NCBI GenBank assembly: GCA_003427395.1
Contig: BFEA01000066.1
Location: 697,008-738,427 of the forward strand
Length of the DNA stretch: 41,420 nt
Origin: Chara braunii
Taxonomy: Eukaryota; Streptophyta; Charophyceae; Charales; Characeae
Reading direction: 5' to 3'
Shown here: positions 29,309 to 39,585 of the stretch, piece after piece
Layout: the number at the start of each line of letters is the position of its first letter
Position numbering within the stretch: the first letter of the stretch is position 1
Program-made: the position numbers and the translations under genes
Notes under the pieces: generated by a model
Seen by the model: only the letters and a program-made list of their open reading frames with translations
Databases searched by the model: none
Told to the model about the DNA's origin: nothing

Positions 29309-29509
29309 CCTCTGACGCTGTCACACTTTGCGTGGTATACTTAAAATTTAAGTCAAAGTTATTTTATGTCATCGGCAAAAACCCGGGCGGATACCCTTGT
29401 AAGGGTATTCGCAATGACAGCGTTGTCGAGCATCGGCCCACTCTACAGTCGATAAATCAGTAGGCCGCCTCCTCCTACAAGTGTCGATGATGAAGGGCGG
29501 ATAAGAGAG

Positions 29510-30050
29510 AATTAAATAAATACCAATGAGAATGGGAACAGTGTGCCGCTCTTGGCTTTCATGGAAGGTCACTACTCCCATAAAGCTTACATGACCAAGC
29601 AAACAAACGTTGATAAAAGAAAATTAAATAAATGAATAAATAATCATTAATGAGAGGGTCAGCAGTGTGTCGTTCTTGACCTTCACTTACGGTCAGAGCA
29701 CTACTCCCTCAAGTGCAAGCAATCAGTCAGTCAAGAGTCGATGAGCAAAAATCACTCATGAGTGGCGTGACCCTTGCTGGCCTTCACTTAGGGTTAGGGC
29801 ACTGCTGCCCTCTAGTGTGCTTGATCGGCCAATCAAAGGATGATTAAAATAAATAAATAAATAAATAATTGTTAATGAGAGGGTCAGCGGTGTGCCGTTC
29901 TTGGCCTTCACTTAGGACCAGAGCACTGCTGCCCTCAAGTGTGTGCGATTAGCTAATCAAAGGCTGATTAAAAAATAAATACTTATGAGAACGGTAGCGT
30001 TGTGCCACTCTTGACCGTCACTTAGGGCTAGGGCACCGCTGCCCCCGTAA
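29510..30050 (+). repeat. ~115-125-bp tandem array, about five units
   Basis: Each unit has an A/T-rich AATAAATAAAT-like start, then YAATGAGARGGTCAGCRGTG, then TGYCGTTCTTGRCCTTCACT, then RGGGCACTGCTGCCCTC and a short AATCA-containing end. Units begin near 29510, 29625, 29745, 29850 and 29970. The third is the most diverged. Confidence 0.8.
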
Positions 30051-30051
30051 T

Positions 30052-30225
30052 GAATCTGAGTGGGAGCACAGTTTGGCATTACCGATCTGAGTGTGAACAC
30101 TGTCCAACATTATCTTTCTGAGTGTGAACATTGTCCAGCATTACCGCTCTGAGTGTGAACACAATGTAAACACTGTCCAACATTACTGCTATGAGTGTGA
30201 ACACTATCCAGCGTTCCCGATCTGC
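30052..30225 (+). repeat. ~40-bp array, CTGAGTGTGAACACTGTCCA
   Basis: Five or so units share TGAGTGTGAACACTGTCCAA-like sequence followed by CATTACYGMT. They start at about 30057, 30088, 30119, 30152 and 30191, and one contains an extra GTAAACACTGTCC insertion. Confidence 0.8.
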
Positions 30226-30414
30226 ATTCGATTACTCAGAATGCGAATGTCGTCCGCATGTGGGGACTGACTTTCAACTTATTGAAAATATCGTGGACCG
30301 ATCTACGAAAAAGCATCAGGGGCTGAACTGCATAGTCCCAAACAAATGGTAACGTGGAAAGAGCAACCTCAGAGTATCGAATCATTGGCGTTCTCCTCCT
30401 CAGAACGTCATATC

Positions 30415-31020
30415 AGTAGGCATGATTACTCTCGCAGTGGGCGCACGACCACAATCTGGTTCTCAGTATGAAATGTAATGAGCGCATAGCCACAATCTGA
30501 TCCTCAGTACGAAATGTGGTGGACGAATGCCCACAGTCTGATCCCCGGTGGAGAAGAAGAAAGTGTGAGCTGGTTGCCTTTGGTGGAGGAGTGATAGAGG
30601 TGGAAGAAGAAGATAAGGTTCGAGGTGATTGGCTATGGTGGATAAGTGGTGGATGAGGAAGAAAAAGAAGGTGTGAGCCTATGAGGTGATTAGCTATGGT
30701 GGATGAGTGGTGGAGGAAGGAGAGGAGAAAGGTGTGAGTTGGTTGGCTATGATGGATGAGTGATGGAGATTGAAGAAAAAAAAGGTGTGAGTTGTTGGTT
30801 ATGGTGGATGAGTGATGGAGGTTGAACAAAAGGAAGGTGTGAGGTGGTTGGCTGCGGTGGATGAGTGAGTGATGGAGGTGGAAGAAGAAGAAGGTGTGAG
30901 GTGGTAGGCTATGGTGGATGAGTGGTAGAGGAGAAAAAAGAACGTGTGCGGGGATTGACTTAGGTGGATGAGTGGTGGAGGAGGAAGAAAAATAAGGTGT
31001 GAGGTGGTTGGCTATGGTGC
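30415..31020 (+). repeat. ~55-bp purine-rich minisatellite with a related ~50-bp leader repeat
   Basis: From 30545 to 31020 about nine units read GGTGGATGAGTGGTGGAGG, then an AGAAGAAGAA-like part, then GGTGTGAGGTGGTTGGCTAT. Anchors near 30638, 30698, 30752, 30802, 30857, 30913 and 30964 give periods of 50-60. Before it (30430-30545) CCACAATCTGATYCTCAGTA occurs three times. The long minus-strand frame at 30413-30829 (His/Ser/Leu-rich) is produced by the repeat and is not a gene. Confidence 0.9.
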
Positions 31021-31863
31021 CTCCCTATTTCTAAATATCGGTCTCATTGTTTCCACGACGTGAATTCTCAGAAAACTCAAATGTGCGAAATCTCAGACTT
31101 AGCAGAAATACTCAGATATGATACGCGAAAAACTCAGACTTGCGAAAACTCAGATTTTTCAGATTTGTTGATTTCTATCATTGGAGAAGCGAAAACTCAT
31201 ATTTTCATTTTGTTCCCTAAGTGAATCAATCTGGGTCTGTAACTTTGCAGACCCTCTGTACCTATCCAGCAAATGACCCTCTTCAATTTCGGCCTCACTC
31301 TGTTGTCGTTTGCCCCTACTCGCCCATTTTGGGTTTCGCCTCTGGTTCTACGTGAACAATTCGAGGGAGTCTATTTTTCGTTTTTGTTGGAAAATTGACT
31401 CACATGGATCTGGGCTTTTGCAAACCATCTATCTACCTATAGGACAAGGGGCCGACCAAGTTTCAGTCTCCATTTTCTTTATTTGGCAGTGTTTGGTTTT
31501 TGGCCACCCGGAGTTATACTGAAAAATTATTATTTCCTAACCGGTCATTGACCGAGACTGGACAGCAGTTCCAGAAGCAGCAACAGCCAGGTACTAAGTT
31601 TAATTATCAGGAGTATCGGAAGTGGCATCGTCAGCAGTAGCCCCCTTCAGCTTTACCCAAGTTTAGGGGAGCACACTTTGGTTGGTCGAGTTATGGTAGA
31701 GTTAGTTGAGTTCAATTAGAACATGGGAGGTAAGGAAGTTACAACTTAGGCCCATAGAATGCATAAGTTCTGACATCCTTTATTAGAGAAGGGGGCAGCG
31801 TTGTTCGAATACGGTACACGGCGAAGGTGCGGTGTCATAATGGTGAGAGGTCACAGTCCTATC
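31021..31863. other. No gene seen
   Basis: At 31060-31170 the word ACTCAGA or CTCAGA recurs about every 15-25 bases. The remainder is unremarkable; a 70-codon frame at 31310 has no motif. Confidence 0.4.
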
Positions 31864-32940
31864 GCATGCACATGACTAGTGAAGCAAATAAGATTGAAGT
31901 AGAACACTACCAAGTGGAAGATTGACATAGAAAATGAAAGAAACTTGAAAAGGCACATGCACATAACTAGTGGAAGCAATCAAGAGTGAAGCGAAACATC
32001 TCCAAGTGGGAGATATGCGAAAACTTGACAAGGCATATGCAAATGACTAGTGGAAGCAACCAAGAGTGAAGAAGAAACATGGTAGAAACTTGACACGGCA
32101 CATGCACATGATTAGTGAAGCAACCAGGATTGAATCAGAATACTACCAAATGAAAAACTGGCGAAAATCAAGAAAGAAATTTGACAAGGCATATGCACAT
32201 GACTAGTGAAAGCAACCACGAGTAAAGCAGAACAGCCCTAAGTGGTATTGATGCGAGAACTTTGACAAAACACCTTGACTATGACCAGTGAAAGTAGCGA
32301 ACAGTGATGAAGAACACCACCAAAGTGAAAGATTGACAGAAGGCATGAGTTAAACTAAACAAAACGCATGCACATGACTAATGAAGGCACCCGAGAGTGA
32401 AATGGATCACTTCTAAGAGAAAGATGGACAAAATGCATGAGTGAAACTTGACGAAACACATGCACATGACTGATGAAGGCACCCTAAAGTGAAATGGACC
32501 ACTACCAATAGAGATTGATGAAAAGCAAGAGTGGAACTTTGACAAAACACATGCACATGACTAAATGAAGGCGCCCAAGCGTGAAGCAGAACATACTCAT
32601 GTGCAGGTTTGATGAAATGCATCAGTGGAACTTGACAAAGCACATGCACAGGCACCCAAAAGTGAAGTGGAATATCAACAAACGAAAGATTGACGAAGTG
32701 TTTGAGTGAAACTTGTCAAAACACATTCATATGGCCAATTAGGCATCCAAGAGTGAAGCAGAACATTACAAACTGAAATTGATGAAATACATAAGTGAAA
32801 CTTGTCAAAGCACATGCACATGACTAACGAAGACACCCAAGAGTGAAACAGACCACCACCAAGTGAAAAATTGACGAAATGCATGAGTGAAACTTCAAAA
32901 AATGCATGCACCTGACTATTGAAGGCACCCAAAAGTTAAT
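31864..32940 (+). repeat. ~91-bp satellite, first block
   Basis: Units are anchored on CACATGCACATGACTARTGA and continue through AGGCACCCAAGAGTGAA, a variable ACC/AAGTGAAAGATTGA part and GCATGAGTGAAACTTGACAA. Anchors near 31864, 31953, 32033, 32098, 32189, 32270, 32365, 32457, 32548, 32640, 32721, 32810 and 32903 give a usual period of 89-95, with some short units. The first units are diverged (edge decay). Confidence 0.92.
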
Positions 32941-33410
32941 ATTTTTTTTACTAAAGAAGTACATATCCAATGTTTTGCTTAGCTAGACAGCTATTAGGTG
33001 AGCTAGTCAATTGTATGGAACGCATACATGATATGTCGACAAGACATGTAACTGAATTTGAAAAGTTAAGTAGACATGCCATATGGGCCAAGGATTCTAC
33101 CACGCGAGCATCCTTTTGCACCCTTCTTTCTAGATATCTGCCCAATTATGCGATTTGGGTACCATGAGTGTTTCCCGACTAATAGGAGGCCACTTTAGGA
33201 ACAGGGGAACCAATGAAGGGTATCCCGCCTGGTAACCCCTCTCTCGAATGGCGGTTAGAGCCCCGGGAGTAAGGCTTTTTCCCTTTCTTTTCTTTCTGTT
33301 TCACTCTTCCTCCTTCTGTACTTTCTGATGCTTGCCGGTGATAAACAACCGGACTGTTGCCCCCCATAATAGATGGGGCATAGTGTGTTGAAAAAAAAAA
33401 AAAAAAAAAC
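32941..33410 (+). mobile_element. Poly(A)-tailed insertion in the 91-bp satellite (SINE-like or retro-copy)
   Basis: About 470 bases unrelated to the satellite end in a run of 19 A (33391-33409), after which satellite sequence resumes. Just before the tail there is a pyrimidine-rich stretch (33275-33325) and GGGGCATAGTGTGTTG. The 3' poly(A) indicates insertion by reverse transcription of an RNA, as for SINEs, LINE fragments or processed transcripts. I find no convincing tRNA-like A and B boxes and no target-site duplication. About 40-50 bases of the satellite unit seem to be missing at the site. A 65-codon frame at 32970-33167 is not recognisable. Confidence 0.55.
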
Positions 33411-33905
33411 CGTCCCTATGTGAAACTTGTCAAAACACATGCACATTATTAACAAAGGCACCCAAGAGTAAGGCAAAACATCAAAGATTGATGAAATGCA
33501 TGACTTAAACTTGTCGAAGTACATGCATATGACTTACGAAGACACCCAAGAGTGAAACGGACCACCATCAAGTGAAACGTAAACGAAATGCATAATTGAA
33601 ACTTGACAAACCATATGCACAAGACTAATGAAGGCACTCGAGAGTTAAACGGACCACCACCAAGAGAAAGATTGAAGAAATGCATGAGTGGAACTTGACA
33701 AGGCATTTGTCTATGACTAATAAAGACACCCAAGAGTGAAACGGATCACCACCAAGTGAAAGATTGACAAAATGCATGAGTTAACTTGACAAAACGCATT
33801 CACATGACTAATGAAGGCACCCATGAGTGAAGCGGAACATCCCCAAGTGAAAGATTGTCAAAATGCATGAGTGAGACTTGATAAAACACGTGTCCATGAC
33901 AACTG
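33411..33905 (+). repeat. ~91-bp satellite, second block
   Basis: The same family as 31864-32940 continues after the insertion, with anchors near 33435, 33519, 33611, 33703, 33797 and 33888. The last unit grades into the ~171-bp satellite; the two families share words such as AGTGAAGAAAT/AGTGAAAGATTG but are not obviously the same repeat. Confidence 0.9.
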
Positions 33906-33959
33906 AAGCCAAAACCCAAAGTTGCGATTTACATTGGAGTGAAGAAATAGACAAAACAA

Positions 33960-36625
33960 CATAGAAGGAAGTTCAAACACTTGAAGAAGTAATCAAACAC
34001 TTGAAGAAGTAAAAATCAACGCAGCTATTCACAAAGAAATGACAACAAAGACAATACAAAGAGGAAGGAGAATTATAATAATTATCGAAGCAACATGCGA
34101 AGTAAAGATTTGCAATCAAATGAAGAAATTTACAAAATGTGGAGAGAGGGTGAGAGAATCTCACTCCCAATCTTGAAAAGGCAAAGATCAAAGTTGCGAT
34201 TTACAAGGAACTGCCAAGGAAGACCATACAAGCAGGAAAGAGGCTCACAACACTAGTCGAAGGAAGATTTGAAGTAACAATTTTTAATACAAAGTAGAAA
34301 TATAGACAAAACATTATAAGAGAGTGAGCGAGTGTCACTCCCAAACTTGAAAAGCCAAAGATCAAAGAGGTGATTCGCAAGGAAACGACAATGAGGATAA
34401 TACAAAGAGGAAGGAAGCTCACAACACTAGTTGAAGCAAAATGTGAAGTATCAATTTGTAACTAAGTGAAGAAATTGACAAAACATTGAGAGAGAATGAG
34501 AGAAATCTCACTCCCAAACTTTAAAAGACAAAGATCAAAGTCGTGTTTTATAAGGAAGTAACAAGGAAGACAACACAAGGAGATAGGAGACTCACATTAC
34601 TAGTTGACGCAAGATGTGAAGTAGTGATTTGCGAACAAGTGAAGACATAGACAAAACATGGAGAGGGAGCGAGAAAATCTCATTCCCAAAGTCTGAGAAA
34701 ACTACGATCAGAATGGATTTACAAAAAAGCGACAAGGAATTCAATACAACGAGGAAGGAGGCTCACAACAATAGTTGACGCAAAATGTGAAGTAACAATT
34801 TGTAACCAGGTTAAGAAATGGACAAAACACGGAAAGAGAGTGAGAGAATTGTCCTCTTCAGTTTGAGAGACTAATATCAAAATGATGATTTTCAAGAAAG
34901 TGACAAGGGAGACAATACGAGTAAGGGGGCTCACAAAACTAGTTGAAACACGATGTGAAGTCGTGATTTCTCTGCCATATGAATAAATGAAGACAACATG
35001 CAGAAAATGTAAGAGAATCTCACTCCAAGGCTTGAATATACTGAAATCAAAGTGACAATTTATAAGCTAGTAACAAGGAAGACATTACAACGAGGAAGGA
35101 GGCTCACAACACAAGTCGAAGCAAGATATGAAGTAGCGCTTCGCATCAAAGTGAAGAAATCAACAAAATATGGAGAGAGAGTGAGTGAATCTCATTCCCA
35201 AGCTTAAAAATCATAAGATGAAAGTTGTGATTTACAAGAAAGTGACAAGGAAGATAATACAAGGAGGAAGGGGGTTCGCAACACTAGTTCAAGCAAAAGT
35301 GGAAGTAGCGATTTGCATCCAAGTGAAGAAATAGACAAAGAGAAAGAGTGATTGAATCTTACTCACACGCTTGAAAACACTAAGATCAAAGTGATGATTT
35401 ACAAGGAAGTGACAAAGAAGATAATACAAGGAGGAAGGAGGCTCACAACACTTGTTCAAGCGAAATGTGAAGTAGCGATTTGTAACCAAGTAATAAATGG
35501 ACAAAACATGGAGAAAGTGTTAAAGAATATCGCTCCCAAGCTTGCAAAGACAAAGATGAAAGTAACGATTTTAAACAAACAAAACATGGAGAAAGAGTGA
35601 GAGAATCACTCCCAGGCTTTAAAAAACCAAAATCAAAGTGACGATTTACGAGGAAGTGACAAGGAAGACAAAACAAGAAAGAATAAGGCTCACAACACAA
35701 GTTTAAGCAAGATGTGAAGAGACTATTTTGTAACCAAGTGAAGAAAATGACAAAACATGGAGAGAGAGAGAGGGAGAAAAATCCCACTCCAAACTTTAAA
35801 AGACAAAGATCAAAGTGGCGATTTACAAGGAAGTGACAAGAAAGATGACACAAGGAGGAAGAAGACTCACAATACTAGTTAAAGCGAGATGTCAACTGAC
35901 GATTTGCATCCAAGTGAAGAAATATACAAAAAATAGGGAGAGAGTGAGAGAATCTCAATCCCAAGTTTTAAAATACTACGACCAATGTGGATTTACAAGG
36001 AAGTGACAATGAACAAGGAGGAAGGAGCCTCACAACACTAGTTAAAGCAAAATGTGAAGCAGCGAACTCTAACCAAGTGAAGAAATTGACAAAAGATGGA
36101 GAGAGAGTGATTGAATCTCCCTCCCAAGTTTGAAAAGACAAAGATCAAAGTGATGTTTTTCAAAAAGTGACAAGGTGTACACAATACAAGGAAGGACGCT
36201 CACAACACAAGTTGAAAAAAGATATGAAGTTGCGATTTCAACGATGTGAATAAATAATCAAAACATGGAGGAGTAAGAGAATCTCACTCCCAGGTTTCAG
36301 AGTACGAAGATCAAAGTCGCGATTTAAAACGAAGTAACAAGGAAGACAATACAAAAAGGAAAGAGGCTTGCAACACTTGTTGAAGCAAAATGTGAATCGG
36401 TGATATGTATTAAAGTGAAGAATTGGACAAAAGATGGAGAGAGAGTGAGTGAAGCTCACTCCTAAGCTTGAAAACACTAAGATCAAAGTGGTGATTCACA
36501 AGGAAGTGACAAGGAAGATAATAAAAGGGCGCACGAGGCTCACAACACTAGTTCAAGCAAAATGTGAATTAGGGATTTGTAACCAAGTGAAAAAATGGAC
36601 AAAACATGGAGAGAAGAAGAGAAGA
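33960..36625 (+). repeat. ~171-bp satellite, about 15 monomers
   Basis: Monomers read GGAGAGAGAGTGAGAGAATC-TCACTCCCAAGCTTGAAAA-GACAAAGATCAAAGTGGCGA-TTTACAAGGAAGTGACAAGG, then AAGACAATACAAGGAGGAAG, GCTCACAACACTAGTTGAAG and CAAAATGTGAAGTAGCGATT. The anchor CAAAGATCAAAG or a variant lies near 34182, 34356, 34529, 34702, 34871, 35041, 35212, 35380, 35551, 35627 (short unit), 35803, 35976, 36139, 36305 and 36477. Full units measure 163-176, most 168-174. A nucleosome-sized period is typical of centromeric and pericentromeric satellites, which is an analogy only. Confidence 0.93.
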
Positions 36626-36930
36626 AGAAAAAACTGTCCGACACAGACAGCAGACACATGAGAATGGAGAGCAGTGATACACCAAGATAAACACACTCCA
36701 TTACACACTCGTATTTATACGCAAAAATTACACTCAACCCATGTGATATCATAAATCCAAAAAGACAAGATACAAAACGAGGCAATCCGCGACGCGTTTC
36801 ATCCGCCCCGCCAGCGGACTCCTCAGGGGGATACGTCTAGGCAGACTACAGATATCACATCCCAGGAGGCCATATCGTATGCCTTGCCCCTGATTTATAA
36901 GGAAGTGAGAAGGAAGACAATACCTTCTTT
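36626..36930. other. Unidentified insertion with an orphan satellite fragment
   Basis: After a purine-rich end (GAGAAGAAGAGAAGAAG) the satellite stops. About 265 bases of unrelated DNA follow, including GGCAATCCGCGACGCG and CCGCCAGCGGACTCC words. Then at 36891-36922 roughly 30 bases of the ~171-bp monomer reappear (TTATAAGGAAGTGAGAAGGA and on). This suggests something was inserted in the last monomer. No gene is recognised. Confidence 0.5.
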
Positions 36931-37175
36931 GTGGCCCCCCTTGCTCCGATTTTTCCTTGGTAGCCTTTTTGCTGCATAGAGTCCCACGGGGGTTCCATTT
37001 TGTCTGCGTTAGTCTCAATTTGTGACCCCCCTTGCTCCGATTTTTCCTTGGTAGCCTTTTTGCTGCATAGAGTCTCACGGGGGTTCCATTTTGTCTGCGT
37101 TAGTCTCAATTTGTGGCCCCCCTTGCTCCAATTTTTCCTTGGTAGCCTTTTTGTTGCATAGAGTCCGGAAGATTT
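36931..37175. repeat. 91-bp tandem triplet
   Basis: GTGRCCCCCCTTGCTCC begins three units at 36931, 37022 and 37113 (period exactly 91). The first two are nearly identical and the third runs into the segmental duplication. The minus-strand 166-codon frame across it encodes a peptide repeat in shifted phases (91 is not a multiple of three) and is not supported as a gene. Confidence 0.92.
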
Positions 37176-38350
37176 TACTTTCTCCTTTTGGACAGGTCCA
37201 AAATATCTCGGTCTGCAATATAGGTCTCCCCTCTTCATTTCTTCTCTTCTTTTTTTCGTAAACCTTCTCACCTTGACCTTGACGGTGCATCTTGCATTGA
37301 TTGTCCATTCCTCATGTCGGTTCATAATCCCTTTGGGACAATTCAAGTCCTCCACTGATGGTTCCGCCGGCGCGATTTTTATTTTTTGATTATTTTTGTT
37401 TGGGCCCTTCTAATCGTCGACATCATTCCCCATCTCACCCTATTTTTGTTTGGGACTCCTTGGCCCCTGTCAGTCCCAATATTCCCTTCCCTTGTGTGTC
37501 ACGTATGTCGAATATTCTCGACTGCTAGATCTTCATCTCATGGTCACCTTTTACCGTCTCCACTTGATTCATGCTTGAGACACCTCTTTCTAATTTCTTG
37601 AGTGTGCCAAAGCCAAATTTCCCATGGTCGTGGCACCCCCTTACAGCCCGTTTGCCATGCTGGATGTTTTCCTAGTCTCATTGCCCCCAACCTTGTCCCG
37701 AAACTAAAACAAAATGGGGCGACGTATTTCCAAGTGCATCCAGACTTAATGTTGGCTTCGGATGTACTTGAAACTTGTGTGGCACCGTGTTCGTGCTCGA
37801 AGGCGAACGCGAACATGTTCGCCCGAACGGGAACAAGCGCCCAAAACCCTCCGAACGAGAAAATAAAAAATATTATAAAAATAAAACATGCTCTCAGAAA
37901 AATTTGAAAAACATATATGTTATGTAAAATAACAATAAGAAAGGAACACCTGTGGAAACTTCTATTTGACCCTTTCATTTTTTGTATTTGTATAGTTTTT
38001 GTTTTGGCTTCTTTTTACAAGCATTTTTTGCCTCAGAGTTAGTTAAAAATCAAAAACTGAAAAACTTATTATTATTTTTTTTTAACGAAAAAAACATACG
38101 TTCGCCCGAACATGTTCGCGAGCTGTTCGCATGAACGCGTGAACACGTTCACGCGAACGTGAAGGGGCGCGAACACGTTCGTCGTGCAACGCAGCTTGAA
38201 ACATGTGTTTGTTTTGGTTTTTGTGGTCCGTTGTATCACATACCACCTCCCTTTTGATTTTTCTTGATTTTCTGAGAGAAAAAAAACTGAGATATTTTGT
38301 AACCGATTCATTTATAATGAATTCGGTCACAAAATATACTTAGAACATGT
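37075..38350 (+). repeat. Segmental duplication, copy A
   Basis: This segment aligns in order with 38670-39585. Shared blocks include CATTTTGTCT...TTAGYCT, TTGCTCCRATTTT, CATAGAGTC, AATATCTCGGTCTGCAAT (AGATATCTCAGACTGCAAT in B), AAACTAAAACAAAATGGGGC (AAACTGAAACAAAATGGAGC in B), CCAAGTGCAT and ATTCGGTCACAAAATRTA. Copy A contains the 37775-38194 insertion. No coding region was identified; a 144-codon minus frame has no motif. Confidence 0.8.
37775..38194. mobile_element. hAT-like non-autonomous fold-back element
   Basis: The 420-base insertion in copy A is flanked by the 8-base direct repeat CTTGAAAC (37767-37774 and 38195-38202), the target-site length of hAT transposons. Its ends are imperfect inverted repeats: about 14 of 21 terminal bases match, with GGCAC and CGTG in common. 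Both subterminal regions are packed with GTTCG/CGAAC palindromes, including CGCGAACATGTTCG on the left with its inverse on the right. The middle is AT-rich and non-coding. Segmental copy B lacks it. A MITE-type element mobilised by a hAT transposase in trans is the best explanation. Confidence 0.65.
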
Positions 38351-38435
38351 GTTTGCTCCCCTCCTAACTCACCTTGTTTTACTGTGAGAGAGTCATTTTT
38401 TTTTTCTTTTTTCTTTATTTTCCACTAAATTCGGA

Positions 38436-38461
38436 CAGTAGGGACATATCAATCCCTACTG
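38436..38461. other. Perfect 9-bp hairpin
   Basis: CAGTAGGGA (38436-38444) and TCCCTACTG (38453-38461) pair perfectly with an 8-base loop. It sits in a T/C-rich stretch (38398-38560) between the two segmental copies. Confidence 0.65.
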
Positions 38462-38669
38462 ACTACCAACTCAATCCCTCCTTTTCTTCCTTTTTTGTCT
38501 CACTCTCCCTTTTTATTTTATCTCTTTTCTTTTCTTTTTCTTTTATTTCCGACGTGACAAGTGTCAACTACCTATTAACACATTTTTCTATGTCATGGAT
38601 CTCTATCTAGATCTAGATCTAAGCGTAGTCCGCTATTTGTCGGATTGCAATTATGACACCGCCATACTC
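38462..38669. other. Pyrimidine-rich spacer
   Basis: A strongly T/C-biased stretch lies between the duplicated segments, ending in a GATCTAGATCTAGATCT-like short repeat at about 38600-38622. No gene is seen. Confidence 0.5.
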
Positions 38670-39585
38670 GTGGGAGTCTCATTTTGTCTCCCTTAGCCTT
38701 AAACAACATCCTCTTTTGCTCCGATTTTCCCTCGGGCGCTTATTTCTCACATAGAGTCTCTTAAAGTTCTAGTTTCTCTAGCTTGGCTGGTTCAAGATAT
38801 CTCAGACTGCAATCTAGGCCCTCCTACCTCATTTCTTCCCTTCCTTACCTCCGGAAACTCTCCCACTTGGTCCTACTAGCACTTGCACTAGCAAAGCTGA
38901 TATTTTGAGCAGCTAGATTTTGTTTTTAACGATGCATGTCTCTTTGATTATTTATTCTTCATGTTGCCCCATAGTTGTCTCGTACTAGCTCCCGACATTA
39001 GTCCCGCCAGTGGTCCTGCCGGCCCCAAGACTAATTTGCGATTAGTTTATTTGAGCCGGCGTGGCCCCCGGAACAACTCCCTACTCGTCGCAATTCTATT
39101 TGGAACTCCCTAGTCCATCCAGTCCTAATTTCCTCGTCTTGATGTGTCCAAGTGTGCTGAATATGGTTGGCAACATGATCTTGATCTCGCGATCGTCATT
39201 CCTCACCGCAACTGGTTCCCGTGCTGGAGGCTCATTTTGCTAGTGCCATGAGGGTGTCAAGGCTCATTTTCCCTAGACCTCGACACTCCCTTGTGGTCCG
39301 TTAAATCTCAGAGTGCAATGATGAAAATTGTCCTAGTCCCTTTACCCCCAAACTTGCCTTAAACTGAAACAAAATGGAGCGACACATTCCCAAGTGCATT
39401 CGCGCCCAATATTGACTCTAGACGTACTTGTGTTTGCTTTACTTTTTGTGATCTGTTGCATCATGGCCTACTTCCTTCTTGATTTATCTTGATTTTCTCT
39501 CTAAACATATAGAATCAGGAAGACATTTTGTAACCGTTTTAGCCTAGGATAAATTCGGTCACAAAATGTATCTAAAACGTACGTG
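38670..39585 (+). repeat. Segmental duplication, copy B
   Basis: The partner of 37075-38350 in direct orientation, without the fold-back element. At the corresponding point it reads GACGTACTTGTGTTTGC (39421-39437), close to an empty site. Divergence from copy A is considerable, so the duplication is not recent. Confidence 0.8.

Noticed and set aside
30413-30829. 138-codon minus-strand frame rich in His, Ser, Leu
   Set aside because: It is a direct translation of the purine-rich ~55-bp minisatellite.
33960-36625. Calling this a centromere outright
   Set aside because: Monomer length alone is not evidence of centromere function, and the array here is short and diverged.
36855-37355. 166-codon minus-strand frame with an internal peptide repeat
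   Set aside because: It is explained by the 91-bp triplet read in successive phases, with no domain.
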